64,000 nt of DNA. Source: Larix kaempferi (taxonomy: Eukaryota; Streptophyta; Pinopsida; Pinales; Pinaceae). Made by a program: the position numbers and the translations under genes. The notes beneath the pieces were generated by a model. That model was not told the DNA's origin and searched no databases. It was given only the letters and a program-made list of their open reading frames with translations. This document shows, in pieces, positions 12,417-24,401 of this stretch (its first letter is position 1; each line of letters starts with the position of its first letter). Location of the stretch: positions 1,302,001 to 1,366,000 of the forward strand of contig BSBM01000865.1 of NCBI GenBank assembly GCA_027924585.1. The letters run 5' to 3'.

Positions 12417-12624
12417 AATTGTTTCATAAGAGCATCCATATCACACAGATTACACACAAAACATAAACTGTATTGCACACTATTAAACGAAGATACAATA
12501 GCTATATGTAGTTGGAGTTAGATCCAACTCATTACAAACATGGAGTTGTAGGTTGAGAAAATATCTCAATTGTCTCCTATAAACTCTCAAACCAATACCA
12601 CATAATTAGGCATTATCTCTAACA
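12417..12624 (-). repeat. E4 5' LTR
   Basis: About 208 bp. On the minus strand it runs from TGTTAGAGATAATGCC (ending plus 12624) to the primer site. It is immediately followed on the plus strand by the target duplication ATACT (12625-12629). Confidence 0.9.
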
Positions 12625-12629
12625 ATACT

Positions 12630-13621
12630 TATCTAGGTACTTATCTAATTATCTCTTACTTTTCATACCATTTAGAGCCAACCATTACAACTAACCAACC
12701 CAACTAAATAATTGATGGATTAATTCAACCAAGAATTTATAAAGATATAAAAATAATTCAAATCATTAATATTTGTGCGTGAAAATTGTTTAATCCCTCT
12801 GAATATTTAACAAATTCAAGGAGATAGAAATCTTTGCTCATGGTTGTTCATTAATTCACATGCACATGTGCATATCACAAAAATTTAAGAATCAAGAATT
12901 TATATTACTTCGTATCTCATTAATATTTCACATCCCATACATAAATTACAATATTGCAATGTAAGCAGTGTTGGAATTTCATTTTCCAAATATATTTAAG
13001 GATTTTTTTTCCAAAAATATGTTTTTCTAAATTACTTCTAAAATGATGAGAACTTGAGGGATTTGAGGTACATAGGTACTTTCACTGGACATATTCAAGT
13101 TTCATATTTGAGTAGAGATCTCGCTTATCTTCGAAACAATTTGTTTATGTTTATAGTTTTTGGTGGCATGTGAGACTAGAACTTAGTACACACAAGATTT
13201 AATATTTTTTTCAATTATAGTACGTGACAAGGGATCATGTTACTTATTTTTATTTAGTGATATTCTATTAAAACTAAATTAATGCAATTAATCTGGATTA
13301 TCATACAATGCAAAATTACCCTAAGGTAGGATGAAAATATTAGGAAGTTACGGCCTTGATGTAATGATAGTATGAAGGAAAAGTGTCACAGGTGCCGAAG
13401 GCCACTATCCTACCAGGCAAAAAAGAGAAGGGGTCATTTCATTGATTGCCTAGTACATGATATTATTGATTGTTGGTGGATCGATCATGGATGCCACTAG
13501 TCCTTCGTATCACTAATATTTGATGGAAAGAGGATTGAATATGCTCATATTTCAAACCCGAGACCTTAATGGACATATGGTGTGTTAATTCTTATGGATT
13601 CCTCCTTTCTAGTTCTTCCAT
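12630..13621. other. Unassigned AT-rich sequence
   Basis: No gene, RNA or element end recognised between the compact LTR element and E3. Confidence 0.6.
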
Positions 13622-13626
13622 AGTTC

Positions 13627-14496
13627 TATTGACCAACGTTACTCCAATCGACAGGGTTTCCACTCCACTATCGACACATGCCACAGTCTCCCTGGGCACC
13701 AGCCCGGGCAGGTTTCATCCCACCCAGCAACACCTGTAGAGCAGATGAGGTCTCACCCGAGGCGTCCAGGGAGAGCAGACGGAACCCTGTTTCTGCTGAG
13801 GAAGGAGGAGAGTTACGGCTATATGAACTAACTCTATTGCAACACTAAACAGGAATCTCACAAATTTGACATGTGTTCATAATGCATTATTCAATCGCAG
13901 CATTCATTATTGCCGCAGTAATAACAGTAAAGCAACATTGCATCAAGGAAACATAGCATTATTCATGAAGTGCGACATTGCATTACCATAAATAAACAAA
14001 AAGAACCCAGGAATTGCACCAGAACAGTTTCATCATATATTATTACTGCAAAACCTTAGATACCATATCTCCTCAAAGATCAGGTCTCGGCAATATCTCA
14101 CACATGCGCAGAAAAAACCTAAAAACATGTACTTCTCTTCGCCCAACTTGATTCCTCTCATCTTCGTCTCTCTCAATACCTACGACTCTTATCTATATAT
14201 AATCTTCCGCCATTACAATGCTTTTCCACTTACTAACAATTTCCTAATCGACATTTGGACAAGTGACCCAATATCTAACTAACTTGGTACAAAACCGACC
14301 AAAAACCCACATTCTGCGATATAACTGACTCAACATCACATTATCTATGGTCCAAATGACCCAAAACCCACATTCCATGGTACAATTGACCCAAAATATG
14401 TCACTAATCTTTCGCTTCTCGCCATTTGTGTCATCTTCTGCCTTGTTGCAGCATCGGAGATGCTGCGATAGCACTCTACCAAACCGCCTACCAACA
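13627..14496 (-). repeat. E3 3' LTR
   Basis: 870 bp matching 24402-25272. On the plus strand it starts TATTGACCAACG (the partner starts TGTTGACCAACG) and ends CGCCTACCAACA. In minus orientation it starts TGTTGG. A G-rich polypurine tract (minus TTGGGGGCC, plus 14497-14505) lies just outside it. Confidence 0.93.
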
Positions 14497-14519
14497 GGCC
14501 CCCAACACAATCTTATGGA

Positions 14520-17310
14520 TCGCCCTCGAGCCACGTCAACTGCTGGACATAGTACACGCCGTCATCTTTACTTTGAAGTCCTCATATGGCTATTCAACTG
14601 TCCGCACCAGCTCCTTGGCTTCCATAGCCACTGCTTGACTATCGACCACGGCGTCGGTAGATGGGTGATCCATAAGCTTTTCCATGACCTATTGTCGACA
14701 CTTCTGCACTGCCTCTAGAGCTTCACTAGCCTGCATCATAAATTTACAACCCCTGTCCTAGAACTATTCTAACTGAGCTACGCGTATCTTTTGTCGCTCA
14801 TCCGCCTTGGCGACATGGTGTTGTAAGTCTTTCAGCTCTTGAGACTTAGCAACTTGCACCAGTGGTAGCATAGTGCGCATTGTAGCTTTTAATGTGGCCA
14901 ACTGTCCCTCCACTTCTTGCCGGTACTTCATTAGCTGCTCAACCTGCTCATCCTAAACAATGTAGACCCGGAATTGCATTGTTTCAGCCGTGAGCTTGGT
15001 TTCCTATGTTTCCAGCTCCTCCATTTGAGTGGAAACTTCCTCAAGTGCCCTTCGTCAGTCATCCACTTTGGCCTGAGGCGTACCCAGTTTCAACTGGGCC
15101 TTCAACTCGTGATTATCCTGTCGCAATTGAAGAATAGAAACCCCTAGTCGCTGCACTCAGTGAAGCACATATACCTCTTTAGTGGGCTCCGGGACATGTT
15201 GATAAGATTCTGTGATCACCCGGTCAACCCGGACATTGTCGTCCCACATGCAAGCCTTTTTCGCAATAAGGAAATCTTGTTCCTTTTTCAGGCCTTTAAT
15301 TTTGCGGGCCTTCTCCGCCCGTTCGTCCTTAATGTGTACCTCAAGGTCATCCACTTCCTTCCGTGTGGAAGCAGCCCTGGCAGTCAATTCTGTAATGGTG
15401 CACTGTGCATCAACCTCGCTTGCCTGCAGGCAGGCACACATACTACTGATCTGCCACAGCCGGTCAGTCGTTTCCTCGCTGGTAGTATCCTGTAGAGTAT
15501 TCAATCCTTCCGCGGGCAAGACATTCACATTAATGGTCACTGTGTGCAGCTACTGCAGCAACATTGTTAGTTTTGCATCTTTGGTCATAATCACAGTAGG
15601 GGGAATCTCCACATTCCTGACCCACGGCTCAGTGCTGATTGTGTCAAAGGTTGATGCTGTTGCTTCCTTTGGTGCCCTCCCAAAAACCAGGTCGTATAAG
15701 GATTCTAACCGAGTGGTGATCACATGGAATCCTTTATCCACTTTCCTTTCCATCTTGTCCACTGCTGCAGAGGATGCAGTATTGAGCGCTGTGACAAGGC
15801 GGCCCAAGTGTGCCTCGGTGGGCAAAGACAATCCACTGATCGTTGCACGCTCCTGATACATTTTCGAGCAGGTCACTTCAAGCTCTCGGTCGCTATCGTC
15901 TGATATTGTTTTGGTCGATTGGTGCCCTGCTTCATGGTGACTCTGCTCGTCCTATGCCAATACCCGATCATCTAGGCCCAATGGCGGGCCACCAACTTCT
16001 ATCTCAATGGGACTCATGGGTTGTCGCCATTCCTCCAGCCACTCATTCACAGCACCCTCCAAATCTGCAGACATCACCTTCTATGAGGTCTGCAACCATT
16101 GTCGATCAAGATCATGGCAGGCTTGGATATGTATGGTATGCGGTCAAATTGCAAACACCATAACAGGTGTGAAACGCGCGATAGTTTCTTCAGATATTAG
16201 CGGGACCTGTGTTTCCGCGGCACAAAGCATCTCTCAATACAGCCAAAAATGCAATATGAAATCCCAGAGTCTCTCGGGCTCCCGTACATACCATAGATTT
16301 TGATATTGTGCCCCTTGTCATTCTGTTGTAGCTATACAGTCCATGCCCTGGTATGTGTCGAGCCCTTTCCATGCGACGAAAGAGATCAATAGCAACAGCC
16401 AACTATATGTAAAGGCACCCTTTCCTGATTGGACCATCGCCATGTCCTCCATTAATGTATTCAAGAGGTGCAGGGACTAATTCATTTGGACCCCTTCCGC
16501 ACATTGCTCAGCACATGCAACAATTCCCGAGTTGCATTGGTTAGGTCGACCACCCCTAACCACCTTACAGGATAGAATCTTAATGCCAGTGAGCACCGCC
16601 TGATCATTGCAGCTACTGGTGCGATACCCATGCCCATCCATTTCTAGGCCATATTTCTGGACCAACTGCAGTGCCTGCTTCTTGTCATTGGCCTTCCCCT
16701 GGATGAACTGCGCCAGATCAACTCCATTCTTTTGCAAGCCAGTTATGGATGAAATTAAGTCAATGGTGACCGGGACTTCTCTATCCAGCCACAATGACCC
16801 ACCATGAAAACACGCCAGGAGATGCTTTACGCAAGCATTCACTTCCACCAGTCTCCCGAAATGTGGCATGTTAATGAGCCCTAACAAGCCGACTTGCTTC
16901 AATCCTCGTGCCCAATCGTGTATAGTCGATGTTGGGGAAAGGCGCGTCTCCTGCACATAGGGGGCAGATGCAATGTCGAGGTAGGCCACCATATCATGAG
17001 TGTCATAGCGCAGACGCGTCAACGCCAGTTCAATATTCACAGAGCACTCCATTCCAATTGGGAGCGTGGGCATCTTCACACCATACTTCTATTTTGGGTT
17101 TATCTTACGTGGGGTGGCATCCAGCCGAATTGGAGGGATATACCCAAGGATATCATGGGCGGAGAGTCCCACCCATGGGGCAGACTCACGAATGGGACAA
17201 CTGGAGTGCCCCACCTATTCCATAGTTTCGCCTGCCATCGCAGTGGAGGACTGAAGCACCCTCTTACTCTGCAGGGACTCCGAGTGCTAACCTCCCTGGC
17301 ACTTCTTAGC
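14520..17310 (-). pseudogene. E3 extra ORF: mobile-domain-like N-part plus coiled coil
   Basis: After integrase, the minus strand carries about 2.8 kb of coding-type sequence in one main frame, broken by a few stops. The best stretch (17079-16477, 200 codons) contains FHGGSLWLDREVPVTIDLI, ITGLQKNGVDLAQFIQGKA and a tail CAEGVQMN. I recall this arrangement from plant retrotransposon-linked ORFs related to the aminotransferase-like plant mobile domain (PMD). Downstream, 15876-15157 and on to about 14520 is rich in Glu, Lys, Leu and Ala heptads (EVDDLEVHIKDERAEKARKI, MEELET), predicting a long coiled coil. Its role in the element is unknown; nucleic-acid or particle functions are guesses. It reads in the sense direction, unlike antisense extra ORFs of some Tat elements. 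Confidence 0.6.
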
Positions 17311-18029
17311 AATTATGGATTCTCCCACCGGCATAGTGGCTACCTCGGCCTCAAGGTTGACACCATGCGCAGGTTCTTCTTCAACAATAGCCAGGATGAA
17401 GGGGGAATCAACTTCACTACTGATCTCAACAGTCTCCAGCTCACCTGGAATACCTCACTATACTCAACAACAACACTCAACAGTGCCAACAGCTTCTCCC
17501 AACACACAACAACACTCACGAACCAGCAACAATACTCTGCAGCATGCCACAATCTTACAAAAACAACTAAATTCTCAGTGCCTTTCAAATAGCTTCAATC
17601 CATTTTTATAGCATCCAACCAAATCCACCATAATCATCACAGAATCAGGCATTAACTCAACCAAAATCCTGTATTAATGACACAAATCCGTCGTCAATTT
17701 AGTCCGTCGATCGGACGGATCTGCCATTAATGCCCATCATTCGAACAACGTCGTTAATTAACTGTCTGAAGTTTTGGCATTTATTACTGATTTGACCCGG
17801 TCACTATGCTTCCATGTGTCTCCGATTGTTCCCAACTTGCGGCAGAAGCCTCCCTGCTTCCGCATTTCATCCATGGTGGTGCGACAGCCTGCCACCGATC
17901 ATAATGCAACACATCATCATTTTTTTTTTCCCGATGTGACTCAGGCATCGCGGTGTTCTAAGCCCGTGCGATAGGGCTTCAACCTATGACCATTTACCAT
18001 CCTGGGGAGCATCGCCCCATCCAACTACT

Positions 18030-19340
18030 GCAACTAAACCACTCCTTCAGAAGTAATACTACTGATGCAATAGGGACCAAGCCAATGCATCTGCAACTTT
18101 TCTGGATGTTTCATAAACTTGCTGTCGTACAACAGCACCAAGTCACCCTGTTGAAATTGTTTATTTTTTATGTTGCGATCATGCCATGCCTTCTGTCGAT
18201 CCTTCTCTACCCCCTCGTGGAACCTAGCGATGAAACGATCTTCTTCCAGCTGCACCAATTGCACTAGATGGTCATTCAATGCTGCGACATCATCCATGCC
18301 CGTGACAACCGCAATTCATAGACTCGGAACAATATACTCCATTGGCATAAGTGCTTCTTGTCCATACACCAAATTAAATGGTGTCTATCCTGTCAGCTGT
18401 TTACATGTGGTGCAAAAGGCCAACAACACTACTGGGATTTTTAGATCCCAGTCGTCGCGGTTCGCATTGCACACCTTTGTCAGTGCATGCTCCAATACCT
18501 TGTTAAAGGCCTTCACCGTGTCATTCGCCTATGGATGATAGGGTGTACTCTTCTTATGCCATATCTTCAACTCCTCCGTCATTGTGTTGATGGTGTGATT
18601 AATAAAGTGGATGCCTTGATCACTCAACAATATCTTGGGGTAGCCGAAGCAAGTGATAATGTTATCAAATAGAAATCATGGCAACGTAGCCGCGGAACAA
18701 TCAACTACAGGTGTCGCCTTGGCCCATCAGGTCAAATACTTTGTCGCCGTGATGATATACCACGCACCCATGCATTTCCCTGGTGGATTGATCGGTTGTA
18801 CAAAATCCACGGCCCATTTGTCAAACGGTTGCAATGTTATTTGAGGCATCAACGACATCTCATCGCATCTGGATGGTTTGCTAGTTCGCTGGAAGACATC
18901 GTAAGACTACGCATAGTCTGTCACATCATTATGCAATGTAGGACACCACAGCCCTGCATGCAATACCTTCCTAGCCATCGCCCGACCACCATAGTGTCCT
19001 CCTGCTACTCCTCCATTTGCTTCAGCCAGTATTGGTGCTTGCTCATGTGGAAAGACACATCTGCGTAATATCTCATCAGTGCCCATTTTATATAACTCTC
19101 CTACGATTAGTTGGAAGGCTGTAGCCTTGACTACCAATTACTTCTTCTGACTGGTGGTGAACACGCCTGGTGTAGTACCCGTTGTCAGAAACTGGAGGGT
19201 GTCATCAAAATAGTCATCAGCAACATCAACCTTAAATAGTTGTGCATCCGACAACCCATCTTCAATATTGGTGGGTTCCTCCCCTGTATCAATCCATGAG
19301 AGATGATCAAGACCGGAATTCAATCGGCATGGCTTCACAA
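18030..19340 (-). pseudogene. E3 integrase remnant
   Basis: The N-terminal zinc-binding region reads on the minus strand at 19137-18907: ELYKMGTDEILRRCVF, then EANGGVAGGHYGGRAMARKV and LHAGLWCPTLHNDV. The C-terminal region at 18297-18034 reads EKDRQKAWHDRNIKNKQFQQ, GDLVLLYDSKF and MHWLGPYCI, the typical integrase C-terminal/GPY-F segment of gypsy elements. Between them the catalytic core is interrupted by stops and frame changes, and I could not read an intact D,D-35-E triad. Upstream it joins the RNase H tail (GLDHLSWIDTGEEPTNIEDG, 19338-19138). Confidence 0.85.
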
Positions 19341-19344
19341 AGAA

Positions 19345-20595
19345 TTCAAAATTGAACTTCTGAAAAAGAAGTAGCCAACGACTTATCTTCCCCCCAACAC
19401 AAGCTTATTGACTAGGTATTTCAACGCGGAATGGTCAGTGAACATTTTAAAGTGCCCACCCAACAAATAGTGCTTGAACTTCTGCAGCATGTAAACCATT
19501 GCCAGACCCTCCCACTCAGTGGTGGTGTAGTTGCGTTCACTGGACGACAACTTCTGACTAGCGAAAGCAATGGGGTGATCACGATCTCCTTCGCTGGGCT
19601 AATCCAATACTACTCCCAATGCGATTGATGAGGCATCGACATGTACATGGAACTCCTTACTCCAATCCAGAAATACCAGTATTGGTGCCGAAGCCATCTT
19701 CGTCTTCAGTGTGTCGAAACTATCTTGACATTTCGGAGTCCAGTGAAATAGCGCATCTTTCTTCAGCAACTTCTCCATAGGGGTGGTGATCGCTACATAT
19801 CCCTTGATGAACTTGCGATAATACCTCGTATGCCCCAGAGTCGCTCATAACTACTTAACAGTGGTCGGTGGTTGCAAACTCAAAATGAGTGCAATCTTAG
19901 TTGAATCGACCAACAACACTTGCTTACACACAATATGACCCAACAATATCCCAAATGGTGCACAAAACATACATTTCTTCAAGTTCAGTGATATCTAGTG
20001 CTGTTGGCAGTGCTCAAGAATTAACCATAGATTGGCCAAATGATCGTGGATCAACCCATAAACTGTCCAATCATCCATGTATACTTGCAAAAACTTCTGA
20101 ATAAAGTCTTTAAATGCAGCAACAACGACGCGGGAGAATATCGCAGGTGCATTCTTCAAACCAAATGGCATTATAGTGTACTGAAAGCAGCCCATTTAGT
20201 AACGAAAGTTTTCTTATGGCGATCTTCTTTGGCAATGCGAATTTGATGGTAGCCAGAGAACCCATTGGTGAATGAATACATCTCCTGGCCGCCCACCCCT
20301 TCAAGTACTTCATCAATAAATGGGGTCGGAAAAGGGTCGTGCAAGCAGGCATCATTTAACTTCCGCAAGTCAACACAAATGTGCACCTCACCGGTTTTCT
20401 TGTCCTGCAACACCATAGGACTGATCCATTCGGACTCTTCCACTGGTTCAACAATACCAGCATCCAACATGCGATCAAGTTCTCACTTGACCTTTTCCTT
20501 ATGTCATGGATTCAGTCGATAAGGTCGCTGTTGAACTGGCTTAGCATATGGTTTTAAAGGATCCTCATCTCCCCTATATCACCCAGGATCCCCTT
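19345..20595 (-). pseudogene. E3 reverse transcriptase and RNase H
   Basis: RT is well preserved at 20470-20171: AGIVEPVEESEWISPMV, DKKTGEVHICVDLRKLNDAC, DPFPTPFIDEVLE and FSGYHQIRIAKEDRHKKTF. In a shifted frame (20195-19995) MPFGLKNAPAIFSRVV is followed by FLQVYMDDWTVYG, in which the catalytic motif is YMDD, so the Asp pair is kept. RNase H follows with several stops (about 19900-19345). A one-base shift near 20180 separates the two RT halves. This is the most recognisable domain of the element and suits phylogenetic placement. Confidence 0.92.
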
Positions 20596-21330
20596 CATAT
20601 CAAAAAACTTTGTAGGAAACAAGTCTTGAAACTCATGGAGTAAATCAGTGACCTTACTCATCATCTCATCATCCCAATAGTCCCCAACATTTGCAAACTT
20701 GGGAGTGGCCTCTGCACCGATATTGAGCTTACGAAGCTTCAATGGTTGACTGAATGGATTACTTGGCGCAGTGGGTGGGACAACATCGGGACTTCCTTCA
20801 TATTCGAGAATGTTGACATTCTGGGGATCGTCCTCATCCTCTGGCCCACCGGTTATGTTGAAGCACTCCATAAGACACTGCATCTGACAGTATGTGTGCG
20901 GATCGGTAGGGTAGGCCACCGGAACAACTTGAAGTACCACATCGCAGATGAGCTGTAAGGTGTTATTGATGTCAGGGTTGGCATCCGTGAAAGTGAACAT
21001 ATGAGTGAAACAGACCATCAACTCCCCCCATGCTGTAATTTCTCTTCGCAACTCGGCTACAGTATACCATGAGTGTGGCATCTCATCTAAGGTATGGATA
21101 AAAGCATGGACCCACTCATCTCTGGGTCGCACTACCCATAATCGTTGGCATTCCATCACATGATCACTGGGATTCTTTCGGACATCATACTTGCTAGTGT
21201 GATAAACCTCAGTATCGCCCAACCAGACCATCATCAACCTTCGACATTGTGACCAACCATCAATATATTTCTTGTGTGTCCCCCACCAGTGTGCTAGAGC
21301 AACCTTCAGTGCTTCCTCCAATGCCACCAA
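20554..21330 (-). CDS. E3 long open linker between protease and RT
   Basis: An uninterrupted 258-codon minus-strand frame lies between the protease and RT. Its middle (DEWVHAFIHTLDEMPHSWY, then ELRREITAWGELMVCFTHMF) reads like a retrotransposon gag-type helical segment, although gag proper lies 1.5 kb upstream. Its end (DLLHEFQDLFPTKFFDMKGI) is the standard lead-in to gypsy RT. A linker of this kind is known to me from this plant gypsy family, so it is probably a normal part of the polyprotein. No host function is implied. Confidence 0.6.
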   Translation of the reverse strand: MVALEEALKVALAHWWGTHKKYIDGWSQCRRLMMVWLGDTEVYHTSKYDVRKNPSDHVMECQRLWVVRPRDEWVHAFIHTLDEMPHSWYTVAELRREITAWGELMVCFTHMFTFTDANPDINNTLQLICDVVLQVVPVAYPTDPHTYCQMQCLMECFNITGGPEDEDDPQNVNILEYEGSPDVVPPTAPSNPFSQPLKLRKLNIGAEATPKFANVGDYWDDEMMSKVTDLLHEFQDLFPTKFFDMKGILGDIGEMRIL

Positions 21331-21645
21331 TCGTTGTGGTTCTGAGACTCATTCTTCAAATTCCATCAAAAAGTTGGTTAAGCCAGGAAACCCCTCATAG
21401 ACTGGCAGTGTGACTGTTTCTGTCGCAACACGACGAAAATATTGCGTAATTAAGCCACATTTTTGGAATGATACTTCGTGCAAGCGGTTCTGCCAATGTT
21501 CTAATGCATCATCAGAGTCGGAAGATGCAGAGCTCTCGCTGCACTATCCCAGCTCACCGTTGGCAATGGGATGAATATAGTCTTTAGAAATATTGAATGC
21601 ATGGTCCCATCCAGTGGGATCGTCATCTTTTATAGGCTCAATATA

Positions 21646-21903
21646 TCAACGTCCTTCAGCTGGATACAACGGGGCTATGACTCTGAGATCGCGATTCTCA
21701 AAGGTCATCATGCGCCTCTTGAAGTTGATTACAACTCCACTATCGTTAGCCCATCCAATCCCCAATAGCAAAGGATAAGAGCTTCCCCCCTCAACCACTT
21801 CAATGACATCGAAGTCCGCATAAGTCTTCTGGCCTTCCAACCGAATCATCGGTCGCGAGCTACCTTCCCCATTCATTTTTCCTCCACGAGTTACAACAGC
21901 CAC
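21646..21903 (-). pseudogene. E3 protease region
   Basis: The minus-strand frame includes KTYADFDVIEVVEGGSSYPL, LLGIGWANDSGVVINFKRR and MMTFENRDLRVI, corresponding to the C-terminal flap and last strands of a gypsy retropepsin (the pattern P-x-LLG-x-x-W). The active-site D-S/T-G triplet is not readable here, so the N-terminal part is lost or outside the frame. Confidence 0.65.
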
Positions 21904-22169
21904 TGAAGCATCTTGTGGTCACGGTTCTGCCAAAATTGTCACAATATGTGCACCCTGCATTTGAGTCTACTGCAGATTCCCCTGCGGGTTCCCATTTGGA
22001 TTTGCATTCTGATGTGGTTGTGGGGGTTGGTTCTGTACTAGTTTTTGTATTTGGTTCTGGACTGGTTGCTATACTTGGTTTTGGGCCGGTTGTTGTAGCT
22101 GGGTCTGATTCTGTATCTGCGGAGCATTCCCAACCTGCCATCGTGCAATCAACTATGGACAATTCTCAA

Positions 22170-24358
22170 CTATATGATCATTAAAAAAATAGAACGCACA
22201 CTGATTCTGTAGTAGTGGACAGTCTCACTGATAATGCCCCCACACCACACAGTGATAGCACTGAATAGGTCCACTGCCACCTCGTCCTCCTCCGCGACCA
22301 AATCCTCCACCGTGTCCGCCCCGGTAGCCTCCTCAAAATCCACCCTGCTGTTGGTAATGCGGCTGCATAGGATTCTGCTACATGCCTTACCCCTTTGGTG
22401 CATACTGTGGTTGCTGGACGTACTGTGGCTATTGTAGAGCCACTTGCATTGGAGCATATTGCGGCATGAACTGCTGCGGTACGAACTGCATCTACGGTTG
22501 AGGTAGTGGTTGGGTTACCTGCGGTTGTAGTTGTGGTTGTTGTATGGCACGCTAATCGTCCTTGACGTAGAATACATCACACATTCTTTCTTGTAGCAAC
22601 CCATATGCACGGCAATCTTTGTCATCGTGACCCACCGATTTGCAAAATGTGCAATAGAGATTTCTCAAGGTTGTGACCATTTTTTGCATATAAGGGCAAT
22701 TTTCGTGACTATGCCCATACACCTGGAAAACGCGACACCATGGGATGCTATCACCATTCAACGGATTTGGAGCACCTGACACCAAATAATTGCGGAAATC
22801 CAGGCAATTGTCCTTCGTATGCCCTTCTCCTTGGCATCGTGTACACCATACTTCATCGCGTTGTTCCCTGTTCTTCTTTAAATCTTGCAATTGTATACTC
22901 AAGTTAGCAAGCTGTGTCTATATCTGTGACATCCTGACTGCATTATCCCCAATCGGTGGCGCCTCTAATCGTATTGCAATCTCTAAAGCTTCGTTGGGCA
23001 TCAAAATGTTTTGATGCATTTGCGACAGCCAAATGTGCAGGAGCAATGCCGGAATGAACCACTCTTTATGTTGGACGACGCTCATATCGAAACTAACCTT
23101 TGCCATCAACGTCTTGAATCGCTGGTCGAAATCCCATACCGTCTCATTGGGATATTGCTTAATTTCCTTCAATTCTGTGATGTATTGAGCTTCGGACTTG
23201 GATCGTCTAAATTCAGCAATCAGCCCATCTCGAATCTCATCCAGTGACTTCTCTGGGGCTCCCGTAGGGACTAGAACAAACTTCATGAACCAATCTAATG
23301 CACGACCTCACAAAGTCGTGGCTAACTGTCCTTGCTTAGCATCAGCATCAGTGATCTGTTTCACGGTCCAGACTGCTTCACACAAAAACCAATACTATTC
23401 TGGGTTGTCTGTCGCACTTCCGTGGAACAATGGTAACTTAGCATCATTGCCCGCCATTCTGGGCTTCCTTCCTCCTTTCACTATGCTGCTGCCAATTAAT
23501 TTCTATGGAATTGATGAACTTGGCGGTGTCGAAGTGGTATTTCTTGTTGTTTGTGAGATAGTGAATAGAGGTGTGGGTACGTTGGTGCCGAGGTTTGGTC
23601 TTGCCCCTATCCTGGGTGTAGCCTAGCCATCCCTGTTAGGATTGTGAGGTTGCTTCATCCCGTGTGGTCTTCCTTTGCAGTTTTGCGATTCGATCGTAGT
23701 AGGACCTTCTCCTGTCCTCTGCCTCTTCTCCTTTCGAAACCTCGCTCCTCCTCGCGTAAGACCACTTTCTTCCTTGGCTTCACTCAGTCTCCTCATGGTC
23801 TGCACCCATCTACCCCTTACCGTTCCATGTACCATTCCCCAACAGTCCCGGTACCCATGGCCTCCTCCCACCAGGCTGTCTACTGATCAAGATGCATCTT
23901 CAATATACCCTTTTTCGCAGATTAGCATCTTAATCGACAGTTGGGGCGATAGCAGAAACCTTCCCCTTGGTCCTCGGAAGAAATATCTTTCATCTTCACT
24001 AAATGATTTCTGTGTGTCGAACGCGACTTCAGTGATATATCCCTCCAAGATGCTATCGAGCCAAACTTCGACAGCCCGCAATGCCTTGTTATCGACTTCT
24101 TGCGGCTCCTGAATAAATTCCGGGGTCCAAGCTCTCACCACCCTGGAAATTCCTCTTTTGGAAGGTCAGCTTTGATAACCACTTGTACAGAATGACTGGG
24201 AATTCACAGAAAAACCATTCATGTGGACCATCGTGAATATACCTTCCCACCCAGTGATCTACTATCAGTCGTGTGTTCCGACTTTCTTCTTCAGCAAACT
24301 CCCGCAACTTCTGATCAAACCAGCTTTGTATCTCCGGCTTTGTCGGGTGCCACAACAT
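22170..24358 (-). pseudogene. E3 gag with multiple zinc knuckles
   Basis: Gag starts at Met 24358 (MLWHPTKPEIQSWFDQKLRE), 25 bases from the primer site. The matrix/capsid-like segment is at 23286-22918 (FRRSKSEAQYITELKEIKQY, then VWDFDQRFKTLM). At 22902-22552 three knuckles follow: CTRCQGEGHTKDNC, CRVFQVYGHSHENC (second Cys replaced) and CTFCKSVGHDDKDC. A Gly/Arg-rich stretch and a fourth motif CYHCVVWGHYQ-x-DC come after (about 22260-22200, one stop), with a fifth degenerate C-x-H-x-C motif beyond. The protein would package element RNA. Frame changes occur near 23900-23300. Confidence 0.85.
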
Positions 24359-24382
24359 GTCCTCCTTTCACTCTTCGCACAG

Positions 24383-24399
24383 TCCCGGCAACGGAACCA
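24383..24399 (-). other. E3 primer-binding site (tRNA-Asp-like)
   Basis: The minus strand reads TGGTTCCGTTGCCGGGA two bases inside the LTR. A plant tRNA-Asp 3' end gives TGGCGCCGTTGCCGGGG, so the match is good apart from two central bases and the last base. tRNA-Asp priming is typical of Athila-type gypsy elements. Confidence 0.8.
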
Positions 24400-24401
24400 T
24401 T

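Larger units (their letters stand above)
11069..12624 (-). mobile_element. E4: compact (1.56-kb) non-autonomous LTR element
   Basis: Two direct repeats of about 210 bp (11069-11278 and 12417-12624) enclose an internal region of about 1.1 kb. The element is flanked by the 5-bp duplication ATACT (11064-11068 and 12625-12629). On the minus strand the 5' LTR begins TGTTAGAGATAATGCC and is followed directly by a tRNA-Met-like primer site. A G-rich polypurine tract (minus AACAGGGGG, plus 11279-11287) precedes the 3' LTR. No gag or pol motif is visible inside. Size and structure match a TRIM or similar non-autonomous copia-type element, mobilised in trans. Several LTR-to-LTR differences show that it is not recent. 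Confidence 0.9.

Noticed and set aside
20554-23286. Long plus-strand open frames across E3 (for example 15212-15856 and 16894-17592)
   Set aside because: Antisense of coding sequence in the minus-strand element; no motif, while the minus strand carries clear gag/pol and extra-ORF signatures.
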